Shown in pieces: positions 35,117-48,560 of a stretch of 64,000 bases of DNA. The notes below the pieces were generated by a model that saw only the letters and a program-made list of their open reading frames with translations, searched no databases and was not told the origin of the DNA. A program made the translations under genes and the position numbers. Source of the stretch: Pogona vitticeps (lineage: Eukaryota > Chordata > Lepidosauria > Squamata > Agamidae); assembly GCF_051106095.1 (NCBI RefSeq), contig NC_135786.1, positions 88,517,001 through 88,581,000 of the forward strand, written 5' to 3'. Within the stretch, counting starts at the first letter, position 1; every line of letters starts with the position of its first letter.

Positions 35117-35850
35117 TCAAACAGAGAAAGCTGAGGACAGCTTATATTTTTTACAATCTTTCCACATGAACACCAGTTTTTCAATAATGGGCTCATCTAA
35201 TAGTCCTTTATTTATTTGGACTTGGGGAATCTTCTGCAGCAATGTAGATATTTCTAGCAAATGGTGGATTTGATAAACCTCATAACAGCCTTCAGAAGTG
35301 GGATGCCCCATTGTTCCCTTGAAATGAGTAGATAACATCATGCTTTTGCTGTTCTGGGGCTTTTTGTTTTAAAGATAAATCTCTCCATATTTCTCTGCCA
35401 AGTTTGTAACACAGTGTCCTGTACATTAAGTGGGAGAACGTAAAAAAGATAAGTGACGCAGGGGAGGAGCATCATCTTAACTGCAGAAATATGGCCGAAT
35501 AACAAAAGCATATAACTTTTCTTTGGCTGTAGTTAATGATCTCAAATAATTGTCTTAATAGGTCAGAAATATATCTGTAAAAATTTTGTAGTCAGTTGAG
35601 CAGTGATCCTATATGAGCTGACCTGCAAGGGGTACTTTTGTGGTTTCAAGAGTACTATTATTCTGGAATGTGACCTGGTCCCAGACAGCTGGCCTCCATC
35701 AAGGATATTATCAAGGAATGCCCGCAGATAAGGTGCTAAGATATCACTATAAAGCTTACAAAAGTCTCTGGTGAAGTTGTCTGACCCTTGGGCTTTGATG
35801 GGCTTTAAAAGTTTAATAGCTTGTGTTTGTAAGGTCACCAGAAAGATTAT
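35117..35850 (-). mobile_element. L1-clade LINE fragment (reverse transcriptase), minus strand
   Basis: The minus strand encodes AIKLLKPIKAQGSDNFTRDF, then LAPYLRAFLDNILDGGQLSG, IIVLLKPQKYPLQVSSYRI. This follows the L1 pattern 'I..LK..K.PG.DGFT.EF ... A.I.L..KPGKD...SYRPI.L' at the start of the RT domain. The frame is broken further down. The low similarity suggests an old insertion. Confidence 0.65.
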
Positions 35851-36175
35851 GGATCATGAATTTGAAAATGCAGCACTAAAAAAAAGCCTTAGATGCTAAC
35901 TATGGAAAGGAACACTTGCAATTTGCAAGGGTCCAGTTAGGGTATCAGCTTCAGCTGGTCTAGCTGGGACCCCACATGACAATGAAAGATTCAGATGCAA
36001 CAGCACCTTGTTGTAAAGGAACTTCCAACCTGTTTCTTAGGCAAGTGTAAACTCATCCAGAATTGGTAATTCACCAGCCCTGGGAATGATTTACCCATAG
36101 TGTACTCTATTCTACTAGGATTCAACTTCAGGTCACTGAATCCTGCCACTGAAGTCCAGCACAGATCTAAGTCCA

Positions 36176-36657
36176 GCATCTTAAAAAGCAGAGACATCAC
36201 CTTGCCGACAAAGCTATGTTTTTTTAGTAGTGATGTGTGGAAGTGAGAGCTGGACCATAAAGAAGACTGACCGTCGAAGAATTGATGCTTTTTGAATTGT
36301 GGTGCTGGAGGAGACTCTTGAGAATCTCCTCAACTGCAAAGAGAACAAACCTATGCATTGTGAAGGAAATTAGCCCGGAGTGCTCACTGGAAGGACAGAT
36401 CTTGAAGCTGAGGCTCCAATACTTTGGCCATCTCATGAGAAGAGAAGACTCCTGGAAAAGTCCTTGATGCTGGGAAAGTGTGAAGGCAAGAGGAGAAGGG
36501 GACGACAGAAGACGAGATGGTTGGAAAGTGTCATCAAAGCTACCAACATGAATTTGACCAAACTCCGGGAGGCAGTGAAAAACAGGAGGGCCTGGCGTGC
36601 TCTGGTCCATGGGGTCATGAAGATTTGGACATGAATTAATGACTAAACAATAACAAC
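36176..36657 (+). mobile_element. BovB (RTE) LINE 3' end, copy 2
   Basis: It shares most of its sequence with the copy at 28410-28972, starting at SILKSRDITLPTK and ending with the same tail. Frames such as LTGRTDLEAEAPILWPSHEK and WLESVIKATNMNLTKLREAV are parts of the BovB ORF in shifted registers. 5'-truncated and dead. Confidence 0.9.
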
Positions 36658-36884
36658 TATTTTGAAAGAGGGAGCAATGGAAAAGCCTAGGAATCTGCTG
36701 ACTGAATCATACCAGCACTCCCTATAGAGAGTTTGTTTGTTTCCTATGTTGACCTGTTAGTAAATTTTACAGTAAGACAAGACTTTTAGTAACCTTGTGT
36801 ACAACCATGCTAAAAAGAGAAGTCATTCTCCAATTCATAATCAGAATGCAATTATTTTAAATAATCTTTATCAGAGTCTTTTAT

Positions 36885-37965
36885 TCCACCCTGTTTGAAA
36901 GCCTCCATTATTGTTCCACTACCAAAGAAGAACCCTATTAATAACTTCAGTGATTATAGACCAGTGGCACTTACGTGTAACATCATGAAATGCTTTGAAA
37001 AGTTGGTACGCAAACATGTTATCTCTAACCTTTGACCTCAAATGAATAAATATCATTTTGCATACAGAACTAGCAGATCTACAGATGATGCCATAGCAAT
37101 TACTCTCCACACTGCCTTGACCCACCGAGAACAGTGAGGGACCTATGTGATGATGTTTTTTGCTATTACACAAATAGGTTGAAAAACAGTTTCTATCCCA
37201 GAGCAGCAGCTATATTGAATTATACTGTATGGTGCAATATTAATGTATTGTGAGATGGGAAATTGTATGTGAAGGATGTGGATGTGAATGAAAGGGATGT
37301 GTTTTATGTGTAATGTGCTATGTTTTTCATGTTATGGATGCTATGTTCTTGTGTGTTCTATCATTATGTGTACAGGGGGGTCTTGACTTAAGAACGGCTT
37401 GAGTTAAGAACATTTTGACTCAAGAACCACTCTCATAGGAAAATATTGACTTGACTTACATACTTAGATTTGAGTTAAGAACTGAAAAAAAACCACGTGG
37501 GAGGCAGGGAAAGTGCAAAATGTGAACTTTCAGTTAACTGTTAGCCAGTGAAAAGGGTGCCTGTCTGCTTCCTCACTCCTCCCAGCGTTTAGAGAGTGGA
37601 TTGGGAGACAGTCTTCGGACTGCCTGGTACTGCCTGGACTGTATTTTCCCTGCCTTCCCTGAACCTTTCTTGACCTAAGAAAAAAAGAAACAAAATATCC
37701 CCCTCTAGTGGTCGAAGGCAGAATAGCAGCTTCCCATTAGTTTCTATGGTCGGAAAAGAGCAGATACGGATCAAATGGTTTTCAATGCATTCCTATGGGA
37801 AATGCAGATTTGACCTGAGAACTTTTTGACTTGAGAACCGCCTTCCAATACGGATTAAGTTCTCAAGTCAAGACCCCACTGTACTGGAGATGGCATTTAA
37901 TTTCGTTGTATGGAAGTACAATGTCAATAAAGTAAATTCATTTCATTTCAATTCAATTCAATAAA
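36885..37965 (+). mobile_element. CR1/Rex1-like LINE fragment split by a MITE
   Basis: The left part encodes VPLPKKNPINNFSDYRPVAL, then MKCFEKLVRKHVISNL and FAYRTSRSTDDAIAITLHTA, an RT segment of the CR1/Rex1 group. The right part (37882-37965) ends TTTCGTTGTATGGAAGTACA, then AATGTCAATAAAG and an (ATTTC/ATTCA)n tail, the usual 3' end of such LINEs. The Tigger-like MITE 37373-37881 separates the two parts. Confidence 0.7.
37373..37881. mobile_element. Tigger-like MITE inserted in a LINE
   Basis: The ends CAGGGGGGTCTTGACTTAAG and CTCAAGTCAAGACCCCACTG are inverted and flanked by TA (37371-37372 and 37882-37883). The subterminal units TTAAGAAC / GAACTTTTTGAC repeat. Same group as 56426-56970. 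Non-coding. Confidence 0.8.
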
Positions 37966-40900
37966 CAGAAGCCTAAATATTCTCTGATGAAAATTTTCCA
38001 TCTCAAATGGCTAGATATATTTGCACTTATCTGAGAGCAAAGGAACACCAACCTAAGTTGAAAAGCTGGGAAGCTCCTAGGAAGCAGTACTGCAAGGATG
38101 AAGTACATTTAAGAGTGGTCACGGCTATGTTTGTAATGCCACCACAACATTATGCTTTCTGTTTTGCTCAGATGGGGACTTGCTTTTATTTTTGCAAGAC
38201 TTGCATGTGTAGGATGATACTGATGTTACTGAGAAATGAAAAATAAGGAATATGCCTTAGAGCAGGGTAAAGGAGAATGTCAATTAACTCAATATTAAGC
38301 TAACTGTATGTTAGCCATCTAGTAGCCAGGCCTAGCAACGCTGGCTTAATAAAAATCTCTTGTAGATAATTTTTACTGACTAAGAGAAACAATTTACAAA
38401 CATGAATTTTGTTGATCTATTTCTTTTCAGTACTGCAAATATTTACACAGACTACCATACTCCTTTTGCCTCACACCAATTCCTTTTCTGATTTAGCACT
38501 AATCAGATTTATGGATGTACAGAGGTGAGCGCCAGCCATGGCTCCTTTGAGCAGGGGATGCGGCGGAGTTTTCAAACCTAGTTCAAACTGTGATTTGAGA
38601 ATATAGCCATGGCTTCTGTTTCTATCAGTGCACCCACTATGCCACTACTATATCAAAAGGGTAAGGTAGAGAGGAGTATGTAGGAGAAATGAAAAAGAGG
38701 GAAGTAGGAGGGAAGTAAGTATGTCTGTTCTTTTAACCTTGATTAAGAAGTTGAAAATGTTACATCTTCACTGAACTTTTACATTTTCATCTCCTGAGCA
38801 AAAAGCAAGAAAATTCCATTCAAATGTCTAATTGTGAAGCGTTTCCTTTTTAATTGTGTTCTGGTTCCCCAAAGCTTTTCAGCAATTACAAAGGGAGCTT
38901 TGGTCCACAGAATTAGACAAAACATAAAATGTCACAGCTTTGGTCTAAAACATGTCCTGCACATGAGTCCCCCCTGAAAAGTGGGCTAAATGAGAACAAT
39001 CCAACTGGCCTGACTGCTGACTAATATATAAAAGGAAAATATCCAAAACCTACCAATGCTTTATGAAAAAATAAGGTTCTTCCAGAATTTATTACAGTAT
39101 TTAAAATATTTTACCCTGCCTTTCCCCCCAAAAAAGACCCAAGATGCCTCACATCATTAAAAAAATCTGAAAGCTAAAAAACAACAAAAATACAAGACAT
39201 CCCATTTTAAGACCTCTCTTAGACAGCCAGTCACTAAGAGAAAGATTGCCGGAAGAGAAAGGTCTTTGTCTGCTTGCAAAGGAACAGAATGAAAACTATT
39301 TGCCTTAACAGAAAGTGACTGACACAAAAACAAGCAGCCTTATTTTTACACACATTTATGCCTCTCTCATTCCCTTCTGATTTTAAAAGCATCAAATGGC
39401 ACTTCACACAAATTTGTTCTAGAACACAGAAGGGTAAAGTTAATCACTTCAAACAGATTATCTGAGTAACTAAGAAAACAGAAATGTACTGTATAAATAT
39501 AAAGGTAACACATTTCAGCCAGTTGCTCTGAATAAAAGCATCGGTATCCAAGATGACAGTTACACAACACAGAACGTGGACCATACCCCCCTTCATGAGA
39601 CTCATTAGCTTCCCATCTCCCCATCTGAATGGTTGGCTGAGGGAGAAGAGCAGGCTGCAAAAGGTGAGTGGCCAGTTGCGTTGGGGTGGGTGGGGAGGCA
39701 AGCATGTGTCAATGGGTGAATGTGCAGGGGAGGCAGGAACCATGCCCACACAACACCTCTGCAGACACATCAATGATTGTCTCAGGATTTAATTTGTGGG
39801 GACTTAATTCGTGCCCATCTCTAGTGCCAAATGTTCTCTCTTCTGTTCTTGGATTTTAAAGACTTGCTCTCACAAATCATCCCTGCAGACTAGAAGCTGG
39901 TGGATAACAATCACAGGAAGCTTAGTAATGGCCTTTGAACGAAATTCTCTACAACAATCTGGCAGATGCCCTCACTCACCTAGACTGGAAATCCACCCTC
40001 TCCAAACATTCAAAAAGAAATTACTATATGCAGCTTGATTTCAGAAGCACATGCATTTGCAGTGCCAAGGAAAAAGATGAAGAAGGATAAGCGAATTCAA
40101 GAAACACTTGCTTCATCAAAGATATCCTCCACACATCCTTAATTCTAATATGAAGAGAGCAACCATCTTCTCCATCAACATTGGGAGTCAAACAACAATA
40201 AACAACACATGCTTTTGTGAAGGACTTGCATTCAGCACCTCCTAACTACCATGGAGCAAAAAGAGAAAGCAAACTCTGCTTGGAGAGGAGACATTAGTAG
40301 CAAGCTTTGATTATGTTTGACTGGGCTTAACTTTATAAAACAGAACACCTCTTGCAAACCCTGCCATTTTATGTCTTAAGAGTTAAAAATCCAGGATGCC
40401 TTCTATATTATCCAGGAAAACATAAACTGAACTATGTAAACACTTTAGGAATTGTGAGTCTGCATCTTAAACAGGATACTGGAACAACCAGTGGTTAAGC
40501 ACTTCATTTAGACTATCACAGTCTTTCTGATTTGTTGGTGACTGGGACAAAAAATAGCATGAGATCCAAGAATGTCAGGGGAGAAAAGGAGAACTTTAAG
40601 ATATATGATTTGGGATCCTACTGTAGCACTCAAGGCCGGAACCTAGAAGACAACACCTGATATCATCTTCCTTTTTTTGAATTCTCCACCTCCTGTACTC
40701 TGTAACTGCCCTCTTTTATTCAGAGCAACGGAAGAATACAGAAGCTGAAATATCTTGCCACGATATTCAAATTTCTGTTTTGTTAGTCGCTCCAAAACAA
40801 AACATTTAGAACAAATGCTTTAAAAGCGGATATAGTCAAAAGGAAGGAACACAAGTGCCCAAACAATGCAATATTCATTGTATGAACTTAAATGCATTTG

Positions 40901-43900
40901 TCAGAAGAGCAGGGGGTTGAAAATGCAAGACTCTTTCCATTTTTAATAGCTCCAGTGCAAGTGGCTTACATCATTCAATCAAATTTTCTGACAAAGCTAT
41001 TGCTACGCCACAGTCAGCTGTATCTGAATGCATTAAGTAATAGAAGAACAAGATAATTCAAAATCCAGATGCAGCAGACAAAGGATATAAAGCTGTCATA
41101 GATGCTGGCTGGGATCCAACTCCCCCTCTAGTCTGTGCATGAGCAAAAGGTGCTTATATATTCACTGGATATAGCAGCAGAGGAAGCACCTCATAAGTAA
41201 ATGTGCTCCTTCAAAAACATTGTTCTAGTTTAAGAATGTGGAGTACCGCTTCTGTGTTAAAGATTCAGAGAATGATCTGATACTGCTTTGCAATATTGTG
41301 CCCATGCCCAGTGCTGCCATGGTCTCTCCCATCTTCTCTCTCTACAGCAACATTCTCTTTCTTTCTTCCCTTCTCCCTTGCAGCTCCTCCCTCTCATTGG
41401 TTTCGCTATATCCCTCCTCTTTGGATCCTACCCCTTTCTCTGTGGCTCCTCTCTTACTTTCTTCTTCCTCTGTGGTTCTTTCATTCTCTCTTCAGGAAGC
41501 CATTCTTCCTCTCCTTTCTCTCTCTCTCTGGCTCCTCTATGTGTTTTTTTGTTTTGTTCAATGACACTCTTTCTGTACCATTTTAGCATCTTGTCCAGAT
41601 GTAGGCTTCATGAGACTCATTAGCTTCCCAAAGTACTAGCAAGAAGTCTGGGTAATTGATAGAGAATACTTTAATGAGCATGTGCAGCCAAAGATTATGA
41701 ACGCTTTCCCATGTAAAACAAGTACTGATGAGGTTCCCAGCATTCAAAACGACAGGATGGATCAACTTCAAATTTTAAAAAGCAAGAAGCAGAAATCATT
41801 TCCTTTTCAAGAAGCAGTCATGGGCATTTGAAAAATAAGTACCAAATTCGCTGTGAGCGGCCCCCGCTCCTGAAAGTACAAAAAATATAAGATCTCAGGA
41901 GTGTGTAGGAAAGTTTTTCAAAAACAGAAGATAGAACTCTAAAAGTACTTGTCCAATATTCTCCAAATTTGGCACAGAGCAGACCCTTATTGTCTACAGT
42001 GACTGCCAAATATAATCCTGATTCAAGAAACAGTTCAAGCGCTGTAGTTTTTCTACAGTGCTATCCATCACACAGACGGCTGTTTTGATTGGTCATGTGA
42101 TAACGGCCCTCCCTCATTAGTGGTGGCAGGGCTAGAAACAATAATCTGTAGAAAAGACAATCAGATATTTTTAAAAACTTGCTGTTTTGAAAAAAATTTA
42201 AGGAAAGGACATTTTTAAGTACACGTAATTTTCCATTCGAAATTTTAACAGTTCAAAACAACCAACAATAATTTAGTAAACAAGATATATCACTGTTAAT
42301 AATAAATACATAATGGCTGTTCTAAAATTGTTTCAGCAGGTTGTACATACTGAAGAACACAATGAATTTTTATATACCGCTGTGATCCACTCCATATCAT
42401 AAGAGCATCCAGCTCCTCCTGACAATCATATTTACATATAATTAAGGACACATGCTTCTTTAATACAATCAGATGATACAGGGAACTACTGTAGATACTT
42501 TTAAGTGCAGCTATTTTCAGCCTCTGTAAAGTGTTGACAATTTCTTCTGCTACTACAATTTCATGCACAGTTACCTTCGCTTCCATTTCAGCCTTTCGTG
42601 TTTCAGAAAACAGCATTATTCTGCACTTGCGATACCGAGACTTACAATGTGCAGCTGTCTAAATGAATACTGCTAAAGTGAGCTTCTGAATTAATCTGAA
42701 ATTAGATACAGAATTTCTGGACACTGAAAGTAGACAAGGGCATTGTTTGGTGAAATTTGCTGGAGTTCAGACAATTATTTCTAACTGATTATTGTGACTG
42801 ATTATTCTCTTCTTTACTAGCAGCAACTGCACAGTAAAGTTTTCGCCTGTTTTTCCAGAGAAGCCCTACACTATTGTACAGTATAAATAAATAAGATTAA
42901 AAATTCATCTTTATTAAAATACTTGGAATTTACAGAATTCTGTTGCCTCACTGCAGCCCCAGCCATCTGTAAAAATGGTATATGTGTCATCAGCTATGAG
43001 AATGGAAAGATGTGGAACTCACTTTCAAGTAAATATATCTAGTACTGGAGTGTCAGCGCTACTTACAGTACTTGATTTAGAGACCGATTTAACCCTGCAT
43101 TTTCTTTTTAGGCAGATGAAGATCTATGGAAGGACAGTACACAGACTATGCACGCAGACAAAAGCATGTTGCTGAGTGAGGCAGAGAGGGTAATGGAGGA
43201 ATAAATAAGAGAGTAAATGGGCTTCATTTATTTCACCCACTCTTTCTCCCCTCCGCCTCTCAGCTGATGATATCTGACACTGCCCTCCCTCCTCTGCGTT
43301 CATCCAGTGTGTATGGGTTGTACCATTCAGGACTTTGCCCATCCAATATATTCCGACTGACCTGGACACCTTAGGGCAGGCGTTCATGCTTCAGGCTGTA
43401 AATAGCCCTACACACGGGGATGAACTGCTTGCTGCACCCTCCAAGAAATCGTTGGTAAATTATTTACTGAAGTCAAGTCTCTGATATGTTCTACAGCCAA
43501 ATTTATTGAATTTGCACTTAGCAAGACTGCATGCAAGTCAAGCATGGTTTGCTTTAGAACATTTCTCAACAACACAGCACCCTATTTGGGATGGCAGGCC
43601 AGTTAAGAAGAATGGTCACCAAAAATAACTCACATCAACCTTGCCATGTGTTCTGATTAACCCTGCAACCTTGACTGTCACAGAAACTGTCGGGTTTTAA
43701 AGCATGAGGTTCTTTGGCACAAATTTCTAATGTCACCTCCCATGTGACCCTGACATATTTTTCCCTCTGGATTTTCCCAGTAGACTCATCTGTGGCGTAG
43801 AGTCACATGACTCAGCATACAATGTCTACAGAGATGTTTTAACTTGAAGCAATCCACCTCCAAAAGTTACACAATTTGCCCAGCACTGCAACAAGATTTC

Positions 43901-46048
43901 AGCCATTGATTTCCTGATAAAGTAAGGAAAAGCCACTGGTGCAAACAGTCAGAAAGAAAAAGCAATCAGTAAAGGACCTATTAGGCACACAGTATCTCTG
44001 TGGTGTCAGCCGCTTTTGTCTTGAAATTCCTCCTTACCAGGACTTACAGACATGCAGAACTGAAAATTCTGTGTGTCCTGCTGGGATGTCCACATCATCC
44101 CAGTTTTCCAAGTTCCAGTGTAGACAATAATAGACATTTAATTTTTTTAAAAAAAATCAGATAAAAATAAATTAGATCTTTTAAAATTGTTAAAATGCCT
44201 TCTTAAAAAACTCTCTGTGATTATAATTAAATAAGAATTATAAACTCTAATTCTATACTGTAAGTCAAACATATAACCTTTCCTAAAAATGTTTGTGAAT
44301 TGGCTCAAACAGCTCTTTGACAGGGGCCTAAATTTTATGAGATTTCATATGCTTCTATATAGATGATGAGGTCAATATTTCCATCACCCTTTGTACTACG
44401 TCAAATAGGCAGTTTTAGAAAAAAATGCCATTTTCAAACTGAAATTATTTCTACAGAGGTAAACAGCAAATGGAAATCACAAGAATTAAACCAGATTACC
44501 ACGTTTTCCAGCTCTCCAGCTATTCCTGTAGAGGTTTTTATTTTATTTTCTGGTCTCTTGATGATGGCAATACCATCAAAATCACCAGGATTGCTTTAAA
44601 TGGTTTCCTTGAGAATAGCAACCCTAGTTACTCTATTCCTCTAGAGTGGCAACCCTAGTTACTGTCTCTCCAGAACCCTGCGTACAACAATGACAAGCCT
44701 TTACTTCTCCCTCTAAAAGTACACACATTCAAGTGTTAATGAACAGAACATGATCAGAAGTAGAGCCGATCTGGAAAAAGATACTATGGAAAAATGCACA
44801 TTTTGAAATATATGTACTAAAGTTAAAACAAGCAGGAGTGTAGTTTCTTCATGTACAAATGCACATGATTTATACCAATTTGATTTCAAGCAAATCATTA
44901 TAATAATCATGGAGCTGAAAGGGAAAGGTTACCCCTGGGGGTGGCATGTGACCCCAGGCGTATTTGCATCCCTTTCTTGTTATTTCCAGTTCCTAATTTT
45001 CAAATGTGGCAACTTGTGGCTAATCGTTAACTTTGCTCTGTTTTGATACAGCCATCAGTGTGTTGGTCTTGGTTGAAACGTCAATATTGGGGGTTAATAA
45101 GTCTGATCTGCTCCATGAAGCTGCACCAATAAGAGACGAGAGGCTTGTGAAGTTACGGCTTACAGCAACTCATCCCGATTGTGACAAATATGGCTTACTG
45201 ATATGACCATGATGGTTGAAACAACAGTAAAGGAAATATGGTCCAATTCAAATACATCACCTGCAGACAATAATGTTTCATTTTCTTGCTCAAAGGACAT
45301 CTGTCTGATCAAAACTGCCAAGATTCAATTTTTAAAAAATAATGAAAATGGCAGGCAGTCCTAGCCCATGCCTCTTTTGAAAATAAAATATTCAGAGAGA
45401 CTTCCATTTGTAAGTAATGCAGTGTTGAAGTCTCCATAAATAAATTTGAGATAACAAATTTTGTTCCCTGAAGCAGAGAATTTCTGAAACATTGAGCGTA
45501 CAATTCAAGGGCACTTGATTGAAGACCTTCTCTGAATCAACAGGAATACCCACAGGGCACTCTCTACATAATGAATATTGAGAACTCATCTACTAAAAAT
45601 AGCAGTTTAGTCTTGTACAAAGCTATGCTGATTCTCAGTGGGTATAAACAGAGCAAAAACCATATACATTCGGTTAAGTCACTACTGCTGAAAATCCATG
45701 ATAGGGCTTGAAAGACTTGAAAATTGATGGGAAGTACAATTAAAAATTCTTTTTGTCTTCTAGTTCTTCAAATCAGTACAATTTACCATCCACTTGCATT
45801 ATTATGTTTTGTTCGAAAATCAGCTCTGATTTGCCATCTGAATGGTAACAGGATGAGGCACAGGGCACAGCAGACATACACTAACATGTGTATAATGTCT
45901 TCAGCTATCAGAAACACAAGGTTTTCATGGTCTCTAAAACAAATAATTCCTGTATGATGGAGTGATAGTATGCTTGCAGTAAATCCCTTTTAACTCACCT
46001 CCGAATAAATATGCACACACTGGATTGCATTAGTAAAGAAATTTAAAG

Positions 46049-46614
46049 CAGGGGTCAGGGAACTTTTTTACCTTTTACCACCACCACCCCCAAAATTATA
46101 CACGTCAACATTACCCCTTGATTTGAAAAGGAGGAAATCATACATTATTTAAATTCAAAATATTATTGAATCTACACAGGCTGTGTACTGAACTAGTGGG
46201 ATATATAATCAGTATTAATGGCTGCTAGCCTATGTACTGAACTAGCAGAATGCACCAAATTTAATAAAGATGTGCACTATTTTTGCTGGAACACATTGCA
46301 CTCCAACCATGGGGTAGTATAGGGAGTAGTAAGATGTCCAATGTGCCTAGCAAGTTGCATTAAATTTTTGCTAGCTCGCAGAGGATTTAATCATCATCAG
46401 TGGCTGCCAGAATGGTGCTAGCAATGACATGCTTGCTAGAGACAGCCAACGCAGAGTTTGGGGGGGCTTTTCCTACCACTTTAATCATTCTCCAGTTTGA
46501 GGTTCAGCTGCAGGGGATGGGAGTGAGTGGGTGGGGGTAGCACTCTGCTCATTACTCCCAGGATTTTCATTTTTAACCCATTTGGGGTAATTTACCCCTG
46601 TTCCCAGACCACTG
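46049..46614. mobile_element. hAT-type element, about 566 bp
   Basis: The termini CAGGGGTCAGGGAACTTTTT and GTTCCCAGACCACTG are inverted. The flanking octamers ATTTAAAG (46041-46048) and ATCTAAAG (46615-46622) differ at one base, as expected of a decayed hAT target duplication. No transposase frame remains. Confidence 0.75.
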
Positions 46615-48061
46615 ATCTAAAGCAAGACATGCAAGCATTGAAGAGGTACTCTTTTAAAAAATTTTTTACAGCCAGTTCTATTGTGTTTGAAATAAACAGT
46701 CATCTTTGTATTAAAAATAGATTTCAAAATGTATCACACAGCAACCACATCTGAAATGAATGGAGTTCCTTTTATGAGTGGCCTCATCCAGAGAAAAATA
46801 CATTATTCTTATAGCTTTCCCCAGTGGAAATATTACTAATCATTCAGCATTCCCAAATCCTTTTCAGAAAAATAACATATGCAAGCAAACAGATCAGCAT
46901 CTCTTTCCCTAATACTTTATTTTTTCTGCATTCCTAATCTAATTTTCAGTAGACTATAAATCTGGGAAAAGTATGTATTGTTTTAACATTTGTACAGTAT
47001 CTAATACATTTTAGGCAAATAATCACAGAAGGCAACATCTTATGGCAAATGTCTAGTGGCAAAAATGGGAGAACACAAGTAGTGATCCCCTCCATTGGTC
47101 TGAAATCTGAGAAACTCTTCCAAGAAGAGTTTTTTGACAATGTGGATGGCTGCAGGGGAAAGGAAGAAGATAGTCCTGATAGTCCTACCACTAACATCCT
47201 GTTGTACTTAGCCCAAAGTTCCTGATGGTTGTACAAGTCCATGGCTGACACCTTGGAGATTACAGTAGGAAACCTGTGACATTTCTAAAGTTTTTGGCCT
47301 ACAGTTCCTATCATTCCAGACAACTGATCCTGGTATCTTCAACTGGTAATAACTAGAATCTAACAAGGTACTCCGAGATGTGAGACATCATCCCACATGG
47401 ACAACGTTGTACATTTCCCCATGGATTGCGAAGTGGAAGGGAGTTAGCATTACTAGCTATTTATGTGGAATTATCTGTGCGGGGTTAAAAGCGATTATAT
47501 TTGGATCATGCTCAGTATGTACAAGGCCAACATCAGGAACCTGAGTAAAACAGAGACAACTTGAACTCAGAACATTTAATTACATACCTCTACCTGATCC
47601 AAGCTAAAGCACTTTTTTAAAAAGAAAAAGGTACTGAGAAAAAAACCTCTTAAAACCAATGACCTCTTGTGTAATGTAGGCATATATCCTGTATCTATTA
47701 CACTATCAGTTTATCCAGCATTTTCTTGGAGAATTCAGGCCTAAGGCAATTTCTGTTTTAAACACACAATGATAAACTGGTAAAAACATATTTTAGCAAA
47801 CTCTTTTACTAAATCACTTACATATCTCCAAACTGCTCTGCTAGACTTGTGTTTTGAACCTGTCTAACCTTCCTTCATTGACTGCCCAATTCAAACCTCT
47901 GAAGATGCAGAAAGAAAAATGTGATGCTTAAAATTATGCAATTATTAGCCCACATAAAATGAGTGCAGTTTTAATCAAATAACCCTGGATCTGATAATCT
48001 GACATCTTTGGAAATTTTAATGACATACTTCCATTATTTTAAGTACAGTAATCAAACATAC

Positions 48062-48229
48062 CTTTCTGGTCTCTGCTTGAGCTTCTTCTTGGCAGCACTT
48101 TCTGCAGAATGGATCCAACTGATTCAAGCCAAACTGGCCAAGAAGGTCACAAGAACTGCACAGCAAGTTACTGGAAAAGCCCAGCTCTCTACAGGCTTCG
48201 GATGACAATTCTGCTCCATAGACAGACGC
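48062..48229 (-). CDS. SELENOF: SELENOF coding exon 2 (UGGT-binding domain)
   Basis: A 168-bp exon (56 codons) on the minus strand between a TTTTCAG acceptor and a GTATGT donor: ASVYGAELSSEACRELGFSS, NLLCSSCDLLGQFGLNQLDP, FCRKCCQEEAQAETRK. It holds the cysteine-rich N-terminal domain that binds UDP-glucose:glycoprotein glucosyltransferase in the ER (known for this family). Six cysteines are visible, including CSSC and CRKCC. It matches human closely, with GLNQLDPFC in place of NLLQLDPDC. Both exon ends fall on codon boundaries. Confidence 0.96.
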
Positions 48230-48304
48230 CTGAAAACAATTGAGATTTGTACACTTAAGCAGTGTAAAACAAGAAGGAACCGCTATGCAAATCAGTACCT
48301 GAAA

Positions 48305-48560
48305 ATGATATTGCAGAGTGGGAAAAACAGCAGAAAAGGGCAGCCAGAATGATTACTCTCCAGTAAGGACAAGTTGCTATGTTTGGTGATACTCAGTCTG
48401 GAAACTAAATGAGGAGGGAAAAGACAATACAGTACTGTATAGATAAAGTGGAGCACAGCTTAGAGAACTTTCCTCCCTTTTCCAGAAGAACAAAGGTTTA
48501 ATAGTGGGAGATTCAGGAGAGGTAAACTGCATCTTCATACAGGCCACACTCCTTTTTGAG
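48305..48560 (+). mobile_element. CR1-like LINE 3' fragment (left part)
   Basis: The phrases CAGAAAAGGGCAGCCAGAATG and GGGAGATTCAGGAGAGGTAAA follow the order of a common reptile LINE end (VQKRAARMI-type frame, then the 'gagattcagg' block). About 0.95 kb later the stretch 49505-49660 carries the final part of the same consensus, so the two probably come from one insertion. Heavily decayed. Confidence 0.5.

Larger units (their letters stand above)
30122..48061 (-). other. SELENOF: SELENOF intron 2
   Basis: A long intron of about 17.9 kb. Recognised content: a SINE at 33262-33437, an L1-clade fragment (35117-35850), a BovB end (36176-36657), a LINE split by a MITE (36885-37965) and a hAT MITE (46049-46614). 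An unexplained minus-strand open frame lies at 42296-42616. Between about 38000 and 42200 and between 42700 and 46000 I can name nothing. Confidence 0.8.

Noticed and set aside
41238-41623. Three overlapping plus-strand frames of about 100 codons
   Set aside because: The DNA is a C/T-rich low-complexity stretch (Ser/Leu/Phe-rich in every frame); no splice sites or homology seen.
48017-48208. ATG just inside SELENOF exon 2 as an alternative start
   Set aside because: The apparent Met arises by translating TTG/ATT context in a different reading of the boundary; the exon acceptor at 48230-48231 and the signal peptide in exon 1 give the true start.
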